Assembly: GCF_018294505.1 (NCBI RefSeq) | Contig: NC_057811.1 | Location: forward strand, 400,986,491-401,050,490 | Origin: Triticum aestivum | Taxonomy: Eukaryota > Streptophyta > Magnoliopsida > Poales > Poaceae | Direction: 5' to 3' | Length of the DNA: 64,000 nucleotides | Shown: piece after piece, positions 45,079-55,514 of the stretch | Position numbering within the stretch: the stretch's first letter is position 1 | Layout: each line of letters starts with the position of its first letter | The notes under the pieces: generated by a model | What the model saw: only the letters and a program-made list of their open reading frames with translations | What the model was told of the DNA's origin: nothing | The model's database searches: none | Made by a program: the position numbers and the translations under genes

Positions 45079-45870
45079 ATGGCTTCCTCGAGCTTCAGCG
45101 CTCTTCGGGACGGGCGGACGACGGACCATAAGGAGATGGCAGCCATTGCTGCCGACTGGCTGGCCGGCAGGTAGCCGGAGGACGACGACGTCCCAATGGA
45201 GAACATGGTAGTCGACGATCCGGCGCCAACCCCCTCCTCCGCGCCATCCTCGCCGGTGCATTGCACCATGACCATCGGCGAGGCCCGTGCCCAATATATG
45301 GACATGGTGTGGCAGAAGCGTGAGGAGCAGTTCCGGGAGGCGCAGGCCGACGCCTCCTACAACCACCATCTCCTCCAGGAGCACCTGCAGGCGGAGGAGC
45401 AGATCGCCGCGAGCGGGCGGAGCAGGAGGCGCTGCTTGACTCGTACCGCTCCGCCCGCGAGGGCCGCCTCGAGCGCTGGCGGTACCACATGCGGGTGGCG
45501 GAGGCTGCGGCCGCCTACAAAGAGGGCGATGAAGCGGCCGAGGCGCTGTTTGGCGAGACCGAGGACGAGGCAGAGGACAATGCCGGCTCCGACGAGTCCC
45601 CGCTCCGCTGGCGTCGACGAGGCCCTGCTCCGCCGAGGCCCCGCGGAGCCAACAACGAGGCAGAGGACACCGCCGGCTTCGCCGAGGCCCCACCCTGTCG
45701 GCAACGAGGGGGAGGATTTTCCCCCGCTCCGCCGAGGCGCCGCCCGCCGGCAACGAGACAGAGGACATCGCCGGTTCCGCCGAGGCCCCACCCCACTGCC
45801 AACGAGGCCGCGCCACACAGAAAACGAGGAAGAGTAGAATGCGGTAGGTCACCGCCGCTCGGGTCCAAGT
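45079..45870 (+). pseudogene. Charged helical cargo gene with nonsense codon and frameshift, unrecognised
   Basis: ATG at 45079 opens MASSSFSALRDGRTTDHKEM, and the frame meets TAG at 45172-45174. Past it the same frame stays sensible (MENMVVDDPAP, then GEARAQYMDMVWQKREEQF and HHLLQEHLQAEEQIA) until about 45411. There a one-base change moves the likely coding sequence to the frame containing DSYRSAREGRLERWRYHM and AEAAAAYKEGDEAAEAL. After about 45590 the sequence becomes a tandem GC-rich repeat with units near gccgaggccccacc, coding Pro/Arg/Glu-rich text in any frame. The original product would be an acidic-then-helical protein of about 260 residues. No domain is recognised. The TATA box and leader are preserved. 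Confidence 0.5.
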
Positions 45871-45917
45871 AAGGCCACCGCTGCTACCCTCCGGTTGCTG
45901 GCACTGAGCTGTACATC

Positions 45918-46151
45918 ATGGATCAATTCTATGATTACAGGCTGATTGAAGAGCGCTCCGTGGTTGAGCAAGCTCATGAGATACAATCATGTGCTAGAGA
46001 ACTTGAGCACTTTAGTTGTATGCTACCGGACAATGTGCGAAGTAAAAAGGAACAGAAGGAGTACAAAGAGTTTGAGCAGCTTTTTAGCGTTCCTGTACAT
46101 TGCAATCACAACGATTCACATGTCATAGAGAACATTCAAAACAATCGATGA
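45918..46151 (+). pseudogene. Copia gag fragment
   Basis: A 77-codon frame begins MDQFYDYRLIEERSVVEQAH. The ERSVVEQAHEIQ core followed by an ELEHFSCMLPD stretch resembles the gag of Triticeae Copia elements of the Angela/BARE/WIS kind. Homology stops at about 46050 and no other retrotransposon sequence adjoins it. A short captured or decayed piece, possibly fused as an exon downstream of the pseudogene at 45079. Confidence 0.5.
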
Positions 46152-46411
46152 TTATGCATCTCAGCGATTCACATGTCAGAGCCAATATTTACTTCACAAC
46201 TAAAGAATAAAGAAAAAATGGATCGACGCTGCTGACAGCAAAGGGCGTCCCATTCGAAAATATCAAACGCATGTCTTCTTGCTAAAATCAATGAGCAAAA
46301 TTTGACAAGGTTTTCCCATTCCAAAATATCAAATGCCTACGATTGTGGAATGGGCAGGGTTTGCCATCAGTTCGGACATTGACATGGCACCTCATAAACT
46401 AGCTGTTCTTT

Positions 46412-48030
46412 TTGTGCAGTTCCACCAAAATCAACCAAATTCGTTCATAGCTTGTATGATTTCGCCCTTATATGTTGCAACGCCTTGAACTTATCGGCAC
46501 CTCCTTTCTTGTGGCGGAAATGAATGATTTCGATGTATTCATGAACATTTTGTGCGGGTTCCCATTGAAATCAAGCTGAGCACCCCTGTTTGCACAAATA
46601 CAAAAAAAGTGATTAATATAAAGCAAATTGTACTATGAATTGACAGTTTAAACAGGCACCTACATGGTCCATGTAGAGCACACTTTTACATAAATGGAAA
46701 TCACCGGAAAGAATCCTAGAACAACATTGTACTCGCGCATCATAGCAAGAAAATGGAGATTTGTCAGTCCTTCTGAGCTGAAGTTAGTTTGGTCTTGTGG
46801 GGGGTAATGTAACCATCCTTCAACTGCTCCTTCTGATGAGAAGATAGACAGGGCTTCTTCATCCTGGCATAATCGGAACTAGTCACTTCACGTACTCCAT
46901 ATTCTTCTTCAGAGGAGGATGATCCTGTTGTGCAAAGACAATAGGATAACTAAATGCTAGCATCCCTGTTTGCTCGAAAAAAGGAAAGGAAATATTTAAA
47001 ACAGCACAGATGAAGCACTTCTCAAGGACAATACCACTTTTTGATGACAACATCTAAACAGTAGCACAACACCAATAGAGATGACAAAGCTCAATCATAT
47101 GGATGAAATCAGTGGGCGAGTACCAACCTTTGTCAGGAGGCTTATTGTGTAGAGCATACAGATGAAGCACTTCTTCGGAACCATCTGTTGCTATCTACTG
47201 TGGTGGCCATGCTTACTATATACTCCTCGATTAGATTAATGTTTCCAACATCTTCTTGTGTAGTTCCACTAAAATATATGGTATCTTCAAAGAAGATCCC
47301 TGTTTGCACAAGTAGAGATAATTACGTATTACATTAAGAGTGGCATCAAATCAGTGGCAAAACAATTGCTCGTTCCAGCCATAGCAATAGATTAAGATGC
47401 AAAACTATATCATTACTTGTGTCATCATAGTTCCAGTGCTTCATTACAGCACCAGGAGTTGATTTTTGTTTTTCTTCCGCTTGTTCTTCCCCTTCATCAC
47501 TTGGTTCAATAACAGACAAGCTTCGCCTTCAATGTAAGATTTGGCATGCCAATTAGGTTGCACAAGTATAGCACTAAACAATGACATTAATTTTCTGATG
47601 AAAGTGGCAAAATACAGGCCAACAGTTGTGAAATACCCTTATCTTACCTCAATGGGATATTACGGTGCACATACAGATTGGAAGTCTTGTCTCCATTTGT
47701 GCAGTTCACTAAAATCAAGCAACATTACCGTACAAGTAGCACAACATATGAAAGCACACTGCAGAATCATGTGAAAGAAGGCTAGTACTGACCTCTCATG
47801 ACGCGGAATTCAAACAACTCACAAGAAGATCTGAACCAAATTTGCCAACACAGATAGGAAGTAAGATCTCCTCTTGTGCAGTTCCACTAAGATCAAGCAA
47901 TCAAGCAACGTTGTCGGTGTGACATTTTGGTTGAACTGCACAAAACACTCTTAAAACAAAAGTGTTTTGTGCAGTGCAACAAAAGGTCACAATGGCAACG
48001 AGGTGAAGTAGATAACCCTGTTTACACAGG
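46412..48030 (-). repeat. Repeated exon-like motif of the B3-like fragment
   Basis: ttgtgcagttccacnaaaat (or a near form) recurs at about 46414, 47264, 47695 and 47875, and again at 52094. A companion acceptor-like word ccctgtttgcacaa recurs at about 46586, 47298 and 48015 and as ccctgtggcaaag at 52124. On the minus strand each pair reads as acceptor plus start of a small exon. The gene therefore grew by exon duplication or several gene copies decayed here. Confidence 0.5.
46440..47530 (-). pseudogene. Decayed multi-exon B3/REM-like gene fragment
   Basis: Several minus-strand exons with good GT-AG borders can be traced. 47417 to about 47520 encodes SLSVIEPSDEGEEQAEEKQ. 47217-47299 encodes IFFEDTIYFSGTTQEDVGN. 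46764-46924 encodes SSSEEEYGVREVTSSDYARM and a basic Lys-rich linker, then TGA. The next readable piece, FLAMMREYNVVLGFFPVIS, is in another frame, so the gene is frameshifted there. Acidic SSEEE linkers followed by a FLAMMREYNV-like start of a B3 domain fit the REM-type B3 proteins of grasses. No complete DNA-binding domain remains. It lies inside CACTA element 2 and is probably captured. Family assignment rests on a few motifs. Confidence 0.45.
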
Positions 48031-48248
48031 TGCAAAGGAAACAACTAGTGGTCAATAACGGTGGATGACATAGAAGCCAACAAAAAGAAGCATCTACCTT
48101 ATCTAAATGGGAAAGAAAGCAAGACAGTAGCATTTCTCAAACGGTGGCATTGATTAATATTAATAGAGAGATTATATTAACAATAAAATTCGTTAAACAT
48201 GTAATTTGCTTTTAACTGTGGCATTGCATCAATTTTCCAGCGGCATTA
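48031..48248. other. Unassigned AT-rich sequence
   Basis: Nothing recognised. Confidence 0.35.
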
Positions 48249-48251
48249 TTA

Positions 48252-48562
48252 GAGGGTGTTTGTTTACAGGGACATTTTGGTGGAGGGACTAAAAAAACTC
48301 TGTGTCAATCCCATCTAAACCAAAGAGGAGGGACTTTTAGGGACTAAAAGTGGGCATTTGGGACTAAAGAAAGAAGACCCCGAGGGAGTCTTTTGGGGAC
48401 TTTTTCCAACAGTTGCCCCTACCACGCATCGCACCTTGTCTCTATTAGTTCACTACTAGGGGTAACATGGTCTTTTAGCATGTCATTTAATAACCTCTAG
48501 TCCATGTTTAGTCCCTGGAACCAAGCAGGTAGGGACTAGGGAGTTTTTAACCAAACTGGGCC
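48252..48562. mobile_element. MITE of PIF/Harbinger type (TTA target site)
   Basis: A 311-bp element flanked by TTA on both sides (48249-48251, 48563-48565). Ends are degenerate inverted repeats (gagggtgtttgtttacaggg and ccaaactgggcc). Inside are repeated gggactaaa or tttagtccc words in both orientations. No coding capacity. Superfamily assignment is from target site and size only. Confidence 0.6.
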
Positions 48563-48565
48563 TTA

Positions 48566-48880
48566 GATTAACAACAGCTAAAGAGTTGCACGGGACAGTG
48601 GACGCAGCAGCACCATGTGCATCTACCGATGTACTGGGGTGATGCACAGTCTGTTGCAACAAAGAACAAACAACCAAGGAGCATATTTGTGTTGGTCCCA
48701 GTTTTGTTATCTTTAGACACCTTTCCCTATGTGAGCGCAGCAAATCTAGTCCTGCTCAAACTCTACAGCCATGTCCCCCAAAACAAAAGATCAGTTGGTT
48801 ACAGATGTGCGTACTGCGTTTGTTATTGTTTTCCCTTTTCGACCAACGTAGGTGCTGGATAGCCAGTCTGTACTAGTACT
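48566..48880. other. Unassigned sequence between MITE and tandem repeat
   Basis: No credible coding frame or terminal repeat is recognised. Confidence 0.35.
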
Positions 48881-49165
48881 TTCCCCACTTCCTTTCCTCT
48901 GTGAACCACGTCCTAGATTTATGCTATACAACTTTCCCCACTACTTTCCCCCATTCCTGTCCTCTTTGAACCACGTCTTAGATTCATGCGATACAACTTT
49001 CCCCACAACTTTCCCCCTTCCTTTCCTTTTTGAACCACGTCCTAGATTCATGCTATACAACTTTTCCCACTACTTTGCCCCATTCCTTTCCTCTTTGAAC
49101 CACGTCCTAGATTCATGGTATACAACTTTCCCCACTACTTTCCTGTTTGATCCAACACCTAGATT
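48881..49165 (+). repeat. Tandem repeat, 65-bp unit, about 4.5 copies
   Basis: ccacgtcctagattcatg recurs at 48906, 48971, 49035 and 49100 (spacing 65, 64, 65), each followed by atacaactttccccacta and cctttcctctttgaa. A partial fifth unit ends near 49165. Because 65 is not a multiple of three, the repeated open frame is fortuitous. Confidence 0.85.
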
Positions 49166-49232
49166 CGAGTGCAGAAGCAGAAAAAGCCCACATGCAGCTA
49201 GAGCAATGCATGTGTAATAAGTAAATTATACC

Positions 49233-49640
49233 TTAAGGTTCTTGGGGTGTGGTTCGGTGGGCGACTGGAGGCCGTTCGACCCACACTATGTACGGCGGCG
49301 AAGAAGAAGGGGTCGGAGGCCCTCCCGCGCCGCCGCTGGGTGAAAGTGAACAGCTGCGCCGGTAGTGGATTCCCTCCCTCGCTGACGGCGACAGCGTTAA
49401 GCCTCCTTCCCTTCCCAGCAGACGTCTCTTTGACCAGCAGTGAGGGGAGAGAGAGAGGCCAGCGAAGTCTTGTTTAGATCTGGAGAGGGTGAGAGAGTGT
49501 GACGAGAGCAACTACAAGCAGACCAGCAGTGAGGGGAGAGAGAGAGGCCAACGAAGTCTTGTTTAGATCCGGAGAGGGTGAGAGAGTGTGAAGAGAGCAA
49601 CTACAAGCGCTGAGGCTCCAGCGTGTATATATATACTTGA
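49233..49640 (-). promoter_or_regulatory. Probable 5' region (promoter and leader) of a minus-strand gene
   Basis: On the minus strand a TATA-like tatatatatacacgctgg near 49622-49635 is followed by a CT-rich leader ending in GC-rich sequence. A paralogous arrangement lies at about 52480-52670 (tatatacataggctgg, then the shared words gttgctctcttca and cacactctctc). These may be 5' ends of two copies of the B3-like gene whose exons lie at 46.4-47.5 kb and at 52.1 kb. Inference from order and similarity. Confidence 0.35.
49432..49608 (+). repeat. Two-copy tandem repeat of 89 bp
   Basis: gaccagcagtgaggggagag starts copies at 49432 and 49521. They differ at about three to five positions. It lies in the presumed leader of the minus-strand gene. 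A shorter echo (gagagagtgtgaagag) occurs at about 49640. Confidence 0.85.
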
Positions 49641-49779
49641 GAGAGTGTGAAGAGTGCAAACCCTAGAAAACAAGTGTCGAGGCTGCAACTTATACGTGAT
49701 GAGGTGATTATACGGTCACTACGAGATCGTATAGCTCCGTATCCATCCATTTTGACCAGTCAAAGAATCCTCCTGGCAC

Positions 49780-49862
49780 GAATTATGCTCAAGTGTAGTT
49801 ATCGAACCCGAGACCTCAAGTTTGATGAGCGAACAGGCTAACCAGCTACACAACCCTCCCGT
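49780..49862 (-). mobile_element. tRNA-Met-like SINE head or tRNA-derived pseudogene
   Basis: On the minus strand gggttgtgtagctggttagc contains an A box (tgtagctggttag, 49836-49850) and about 35 bases later a B box (gggttcgataac, 49799-49811). The anticodon-loop region reads ctcatcaaac (CAT, Met-like), followed by ttgaggtc as in tRNA-Met. The acceptor stem does not pair, so it is not a functional tRNA gene. A SINE body would extend toward 49660 but its 3' end is unclear. Confidence 0.55.
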
Positions 49863-50525
49863 TATGTTCAACGAGAGGAAAATAACCTTTTATACATTCC
49901 TGCATTCGTGTGACAAGCATGCCATGTTTTTGTGTGTGTGTGTGGGAGTCATTGGGATTTAAATCATAATCGTGTCATGTGGCTTTGGTGGTAAGACTAT
50001 CCACAGTGGTGCAGAAATAATGCAGGCTTAGTCACCTTACCTCTCTCCACGTAGTACGTTGGGTCCCACCAGTCAGAGGGTGAAACAAACAAATTAATAA
50101 GAAAAATTAAAAGCGTCAGCGGTGTATCTTACCTCACACATCTCGCTACTGCTCAGGAACACTGTCCAATTGATCCCTCTGTTCGCTCACGTACTATTTT
50201 AAGTGAATCCTTATTATAACATGCACACAATTTTGGGCACTTGTATTCGATCTAAGTCAGTGTGCCACCGTATCTCGTACGACTCCCTCCCTCTAGGTGT
50301 AATAAGTCACGTTAGAAGGTGCAGCGGGACCAAGGTGCAAGCAGATTGGAGGAGAAGGAGAAACTTGACCGGTCATTCCTCCAATCAAAGCCTTGATTTC
50401 TGTCTCTAAACGCAACAATTAATCCAAACAACTAAGAGATGCCTCTTCTCTTCTTGTACGTACTCCATTTGTATCTCACTTCCTGTGGCTTCGCACTCGC
50501 ACGATTTTCCTATTCTATGAACCTG
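49863..50525. other. Unassigned sequence
   Basis: Short open frames only. A phrase ttgggtcccaccagtcagagg (about 50059) resembles phrases in the element arms (gtgggtcccagcagtcaggg), so some arm-like sequence is present. Confidence 0.35.
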
Positions 50526-50551
50526 TGTGCGTGTGTGTGTGTGTGTGTGTT
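50526..50551. repeat. (GT)n microsatellite
   Basis: A run of about 26 alternating G and T bases after cctgtgtgc. A second short run lies at 53879-53893. Confidence 0.85.
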
Positions 50552-50639
50552 TAACAGCATGTGTGTGTTAGAGAGAGCGACAGATCAACCTACTCCTACA
50601 GAGAGATGGTGTGTAGTGTACGATTTTAGCCGTCAGAGT

Positions 50640-50860
50640 CGGTGAATCCTCTCGTTTCCGGGCGTCCGGTAGGGACAGGCGGACAGCTGCCACGCCCGCT
50701 CCTGACCAGCCTGGCCCACCCAAAGCCCCTCCATCGCCCGCGCGCGCTTCCCGCCCGAAACGGTCAGCGCCGCTCCAAAGAATCGGTGCCGCATTCATGC
50801 CCGGGCAGAGTGGACGCGACCTCTCACTGGCGCCTGCATTGAAGGGAGAAGCGGATTCAA
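50640..50860 (+). repeat. Second copy of a GC-rich promoter-like segment
   Basis: Similar to 44745-44900: cctggcccaccnanacc, gcccgcgcgcgcttcc and cgaaacggtcagcgccg occur in the same order. In the first copy this lies upstream of the pseudogene at 45079. Here no coding sequence follows. Confidence 0.45.
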
Positions 50861-51073
50861 GAGTGATGGTTGCTTCGTCCGTCCAACTTACTGCTGGGTC
50901 TATGTGATTTGACGGCTCATTGGTCATTATTACTGAGGTGGTAGGACTGCTGGATGTCCCACGCTTTCAGCGAAAGGAGGTACTACTAGATTACAATTTT
51001 CTCCATTCTTAAGGCGGAGGAGTGCAAGAGCAGTGAAAACACGCAGGCTCAGTGATTACATGGCCCACCTCAC

Positions 51074-51402
51074 TGTGATAGCCTGGCTTAATAGGGATGA
51101 TAGACTACTCATATCAATAAGGAATTCCTTCTTTTCCGGAAGCCCATTCGGACAGAACTCCAAAGTTAAGCGTGCTCAGCTTGGAGTAATTTCAGGATGG
51201 GTGACCGACCGGGAAGTTGCTCCCGGGTGCGCACGAGTGAGGACAAAGTGTGCAGAAAAGACTAGTATTGATCTGTGGGGCCAGTCTAGATCCCGCCACG
51301 AGTGAGGACAAAGTGTGCAGAAAAGACTAGTATTGATCTGTGGGGCCAGTCTAGATCCCGCCATGAGTAACGACCACCGGCGGGTGTGTCCGGGGCGTTA
51401 CA
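51074..51402 (+). mobile_element. Cassandra TRIM solo LTR with 5S rRNA-like region
   Basis: Starts TGTGATAGCCTGGC, ends GGGGCGTTACA and is flanked by a perfect 5-bp duplication ctcac (51069-51073, 51403-51407). Inside (about 51138-51228) gaactccaaagttaagcgtgct and ttcaggatgggtgacc match the internal promoter region of 5S rRNA genes, the hallmark of Cassandra. No internal domain or second LTR remains, so it is a solo LTR. It also carries an internal duplication. Confidence 0.85.
51235..51363 (+). repeat. 64-bp tandem duplication inside the Cassandra LTR
   Basis: gagtgaggacaaagtgtgca begins two adjacent copies (about 51236 and 51300) that are almost identical to gtctagatcccgcca. It lies just downstream of the 5S-like region. 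A very recent duplication, judging by near identity. Confidence 0.9.
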
Positions 51403-51639
51403 CTCACACTATCACCATATTTTCTGGACACCGTGCGACACCTAACTCTTTACATAGTACTACTTGTATAGTACGTACTGTTATTTATCAGCGAGATAGT
51501 ACAATGCTATGAAGCTTCCAGCTTCTGTTACATGTATCTTGCGTCCAAGGTTGCCCGTTGCAACATTTCATCAAATACAAAGGAGACTAACATGCATGCT
51601 ATTGCATCTCAATGATTGACAGATCATAGCAAATATGTA

Positions 51640-51848
51640 CTCCCTCCGTTCCAAAATAAGTGTCTCAACTTTATGCTACATACGGAGCAAAATGAGTGAA
51701 TCTACACTCTAAAATACGTCTATATACATCAGTGTTTGGAGTATGTACTAGTAGTTCATATTGAAATCTACTAAAGGACATATATATTCCAAACAATATG
51801 ATAATCTCTCTAACCAAGGTAGTAGGGACGAGGAGTAAACGGAGGGAG
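51640..51848. mobile_element. Stowaway MITE (209 bp)
   Basis: Ends CTCCCTCCGTTCCAAAATA and TAAACGGAGGGAG, flanked by TA. The internal gagcaaaatgagtgaatct matches the Thalos-type core. Its right part and right flank are duplicated at 52962-53201. Confidence 0.85.
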
Positions 51849-51918
51849 TACTAGTAAAATTTTCTCCTCGTCCTGCGAGCCACCGCGCGCGTGGGCGAGG
51901 GAGCGGGCGTAAGGCGTA
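51676..51918 (+). repeat. Segmental duplication, copy 1
   Basis: The segment from ctacatacggagcaaaatga through the MITE end and on through aaattttctcctcgtcctgc and the aaggcgta beyond is repeated at 52962-53201 with a handful of differences. Because unique flank is included, this is a segmental duplication and not a second MITE insertion. Confidence 0.85.
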
Positions 51919-52190
51919 CAGTACTACTACTACTCATGCAGTCCCTAGCCATTGAAACAGAGACAGCTAAAGAAAAAAATGATCCATGCAGTCCCTAGCC
52001 CTTAAACCGTAAACCCTAACCAGGCTTTAATTTGCTGGCAACGTCGGCGCTTCCTAAGAAATGAAGTTTGCAACCCATTGACCATCAGATCATTTTGTGC
52101 AGTTTCACCAAAATCGAGATGAGCATCCCTGTGGCAAAGAAATACAAGAAGCGTGATTAGAATAAGATTACTGGGACTAGTTGATGAGAC
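51919..52190. other. Spacer with one copy of the B3-like exon motif
   Basis: Around 52,085-52,135 the minus strand reads acceptor ccacag, then an exon start translating DAHLDFGETAQNDLMVN, related to the exon at about 46,580. The rest is unassigned. Confidence 0.35.
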
Positions 52191-52690
52191 ATAAACTCAT
52201 CACAAATACAGTATGTAGAAGCCAGTAGAGGTATGTGCGGGGCAAAGAAGTAGAGAAATATCTACATGGAGTGATGTGGGCAGCTGGAGCAGTGGTGCAA
52301 GCCGGTTGTAAAGGGAGTTGTACCTGAGGGATGTCGGGACGTAGCTCAACCTAGAGGAGGGCGGCGGGAGGAGGCAACTACCCACGTCGCGGCAGTGAGG
52401 AATGGACGAAGGCAACCTCACCGGCTTTGTGAGAGAGAATGGCGGGGACCCCTGATCGGGACGTGCCGACAGTGGGTTTTCGCCGTCGGCGACGGCGACC
52501 GCATCTACACTAAGCATCCACCCCTTCCCCCGGCGGACGTGATCTGCCGGGATCTTAGAGATGTGGCCACAACGGTTTTGTGCGAGAGAGTGTGAAAACT
52601 GAAGAGAGCAACCCCAGCAAGCAACTGTGTAGGCCCGTCCAGCCTATGTATATAGTGGAGCAGTTTCCTTTTCTCTCCATATGAACCTAT
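52191..52690 (-). other. Possible 5' region of a second B3-like gene copy
   Basis: GC-rich on the minus strand, with a TATA-like tatatacatagg near 52650 and shared leader words with 49.5 kb. A frame of about 100 codons (52200-52517) shows no domain. Its position just upstream of the exon-like motif at 52.1 kb suggests a truncated paralogue. Confidence 0.3.
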
Positions 52691-52961
52691 TTATATTGCG
52701 TACGTGCCACTGAAGAAAAAAACTTTATTTATAAATGACGCGACACCTACTACTCGTTCTCCTATAAACCTTGCGCTTGGCATCTCCAAACTATTAACCT
52801 TGCGATTAGCTCTTCGCCTCTTCGGGAAGTCGAGCAATAATGGTACTGCAGTATATATCGTTCTGGCTATATGAGACCGAATGAATTGCTGCATGTCCAC
52901 CACGTGGCGAGGGTCGAGGGGCGAGGGAGAGTGCATACTATTACGCCCGTTTCAATATGGA

Positions 52962-53201
52962 CTACATACGGAGCAAAATGAGTGAATCTACACTCTAAAA
53001 TACGTCTATCTACATCAGTGTTTGGAGTATGTACTAGTAGTTCATATTGAAATCTACTAAAGGACATATATTCCAAACAATATGATAATCTCTCTAACCA
53101 AGGTAGTAGGGACGAGGAGTAAACGGAGGGAGTACTAGTAAAATTTTCTCCTCGTCCTGCGAGCCACCGAGCGCGTGGGCGAGGGAGCAGGCATAAGGCG
53201 T
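52962..53201 (+). repeat. Segmental duplication, copy 2
   Basis: Matches 51676-51918. The left end lacks the MITE's left terminus. Copy 1 has tatatatattcc where this copy has tatattcc. Confidence 0.85.
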
Positions 53202-53290
53202 AGTAAGCAAGCTTCACCTCATCCTGCGAGCCACCGCGCCCGTGGGCAGGGGAGACGGCGTACTAAGCAAGCTTCTCCTTGTTTTGCGAG
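53147..53290 (+). repeat. Short tandem repeat at the right end of the duplication
   Basis: cctgcgagccaccg, then gcgtgggc and agcaagcttctcctc or agcaagcttcacctc, repeats two to three times with changes (about 53155, 53223 and a partial at 53270). Confidence 0.6.
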
Positions 53291-53740
53291 TTGACGGGAC
53301 ACATCAAAAGTACTCCAGTGTATAGAGCCTTGCCTCTAAGGTAGGCCCCACATGGTTTGCCTCTTTTTTATCATAACGCGTCAAGTCGCAATTTGTTTGT
53401 TCACCCGTGGTAGACGATGCTCCCTCCATCTAGTGAACAACCAGTACACGTGTCAAGTTACCATGTGGGCTGCCTTTTCGTACAGAAATGAGCTCCATCG
53501 TGTACCCGCGCGGGTTTGGTTGGGAAAGAGACGGGAGTACGTGCGCCATGCGTGCACCTCTTCTCTTCGTGCACGTCCCCCGCCTACGTGGGTGTGTGTG
53601 AGAGATACAAACCTAGACAAATGGCTTGTGCGTTCGTGAGTGTTTTTTGTTTTTTTGGGGGGGAGGTTGATTTCGTGAATGTATTTGTGGGAATATGTGT
53701 CGATGACATCTCAAACAAAATTTTGTATGCAATGTGTGTG
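53291..53740. other. Unassigned sequence
   Basis: Short open frames on plus with no domain. No terminal repeat recognised. Confidence 0.35.
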
Positions 53741-54960
53741 AAATGGAGGCCCATCCATATCATATATAGAGGGTCAGGCGATCCACGAGAAGAGAGGGAG
53801 GGGTCATAGATATCGATAGAGTCAAAGAGAGGATCAAGTGGGTGGGTGCGAGATCGATGAAGAGAGCCATCGAAATTGTGTGTGTGTGTGTGCAAGTCAA
53901 AGATATAGGGCGACTGACCTAGCTACCGGAACGTCAGAGGGCACAGGTCAAGTTTGTGTGTGGTAGGGAGACATGATTAGAGCGCTCGATGTATCGGTGT
54001 GCGTGTGTGTGCGAGGGGGTGGGGGAGGGGTAGGCAGAGGCCTAACTATAGAGGTAGAACGACTCGTATATGTGTTGATAAGGAGAGACCCATCTATGTC
54101 TTGAGGGAGATCGGTCAACATCCATACATAACTGAAGGACGGGAAATAGGATGGGACAGAGAGAGAAGAGAGAGAGGGGGAGGGAGAGGGGTAGAGTGCT
54201 GGATGGGTGATGGAGTTGCTTCTCGAAGATGGTGGGAGAGGCCTACTAGACAAACTGAGGGTGGAACTGCAATATTATCAATAAGAGTGGGGATGTGTTT
54301 CTGTGTGTGCCTGTGCGTGATAGATCTGTCGGGAGACATCCATGGATAATGAAGGGGAACCATGTGTTTGCTAAGCAAACCTAACTAGATCGGTAGATCA
54401 ATTGTTGTTTGTCGGAGGAAGGGAGAGACATAACTAATGAGGTAGATCGATCGACGCGTGGGAAAAAATGAGTTATAAGGACCTAGCTAGCTATATGTAT
54501 AGCGGGAGATCGGTCGGTGTACGTCCATTTGTTAGAGGCAAATAAGGCCCGACGAGATGGATAGACACAGAGAATGGAGCTAGGAGGTGGTGCGAGAGGC
54601 CCAGCTACTAGCTAGATAGGGGGAGGAGTGTGCGTTTGTGAGATCAATGAAAAGAGGGGCGAGAGTTTACACGTGAGTGGGACCGTATGAGAGACACGAG
54701 GCACGGACACATAAAGGAGGAGATTGAAGGTGCGTGTGTATGTTGTAGGCAGACATCACTGGAGAGGTTTATCGATCGGTGTGTGTCAGAAAGGAGTTGT
54801 GGAGACTGTGGGAGAACGACCTAAAGAAGAAGAAAAATGAATGTGCGCGATGGATAGAATGCTGAGGGAGGGGGAGGGCGAGGAGGGCGTGTGCATGCAC
54901 GAGAGAAAGTTAGTGGTAGCTACAAAGGTTAGAGGATTGTGTGGGTGTAAGAGACTAACA
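53741..54960 (+). repeat. GA/GT-rich low-complexity tract
   Basis: Strand-biased purine-rich sequence with recurring words gggagaccg, gatcgat, gagagag, tgtgtgtg, gagggagagg and ctagctag. It has no fixed period. Open frames are a consequence of composition. Confidence 0.6.
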
Positions 54961-55100
54961 AAGATCATAATTTGATATGAAAGTGGATTCATATATTTGA
55001 ATAGGAGATCATAGTGTTTTAAACATATGCATGCATGAATATAGCGGTGATACGCGTGTTGTGGTTTTGCACATGTTATACCATAATGTGATAATGCATG

Positions 55101-55306
55101 GCGTTTGCAACTCACAGCTAAATGTTGAACAATCTAAACCATACTATACATCGAACAATCTCACATTTTATTTGAATTTGTGATAATGTGGCGTTTGCAG
55201 CTTACAACTAAACATCAAACAATCTAAACAATACTATATATCGAACATTCTCACATTTTATTTGAATTTGTGGTAATGTGTGGTGTTTGCAACTCACATC
55301 TAAATA
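55101..55306 (+). repeat. Tandem repeat, about 90-bp unit, 2.3 copies
   Basis: ggcgtttgcaactcac or variants starts units at 55101, 55191 and 55282, each followed by aacaatctaaacnatactat and ctcacattttatttgaattt. Confidence 0.8.
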
Positions 55307-55514
55307 CTTGTAGGCGTAGGGGGCGGGGCACCATACATAATGTGATAAACACATTATATATATGAGACATGGTTTAGTTTGTGAAGATCTAGCTACAGCT
55401 TGAAATGTACTATGATTTGAAATCAACATAAAGTGGATTCAAAAAATCGAGTTCGAGTTCATATAGTACACATAGTTCATATGTAACTCGAGACTAATCA
55501 TGTGGTTTAACTTG

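Noticed and set aside
48852..49217. 121-codon open frame over the 65-bp repeat
   Set aside because: The unit length is not a multiple of three and the repeated phrases change frame between copies. No start context or domain.
49780..49862. Functional tRNA-Met gene
   Set aside because: A and B boxes are present but the acceptor stem does not pair, so only a tRNA-derived SINE or pseudogene is supported.
51138..51228. 5S rRNA gene
   Set aside because: Only the internal-promoter part of 5S matches, and it lies inside a Cassandra LTR with clear borders.
53948..54378. Ser/Pro-rich open frames in the GA/GT-rich tract
   Set aside because: Composition-driven open frames in low-complexity sequence on both strands.
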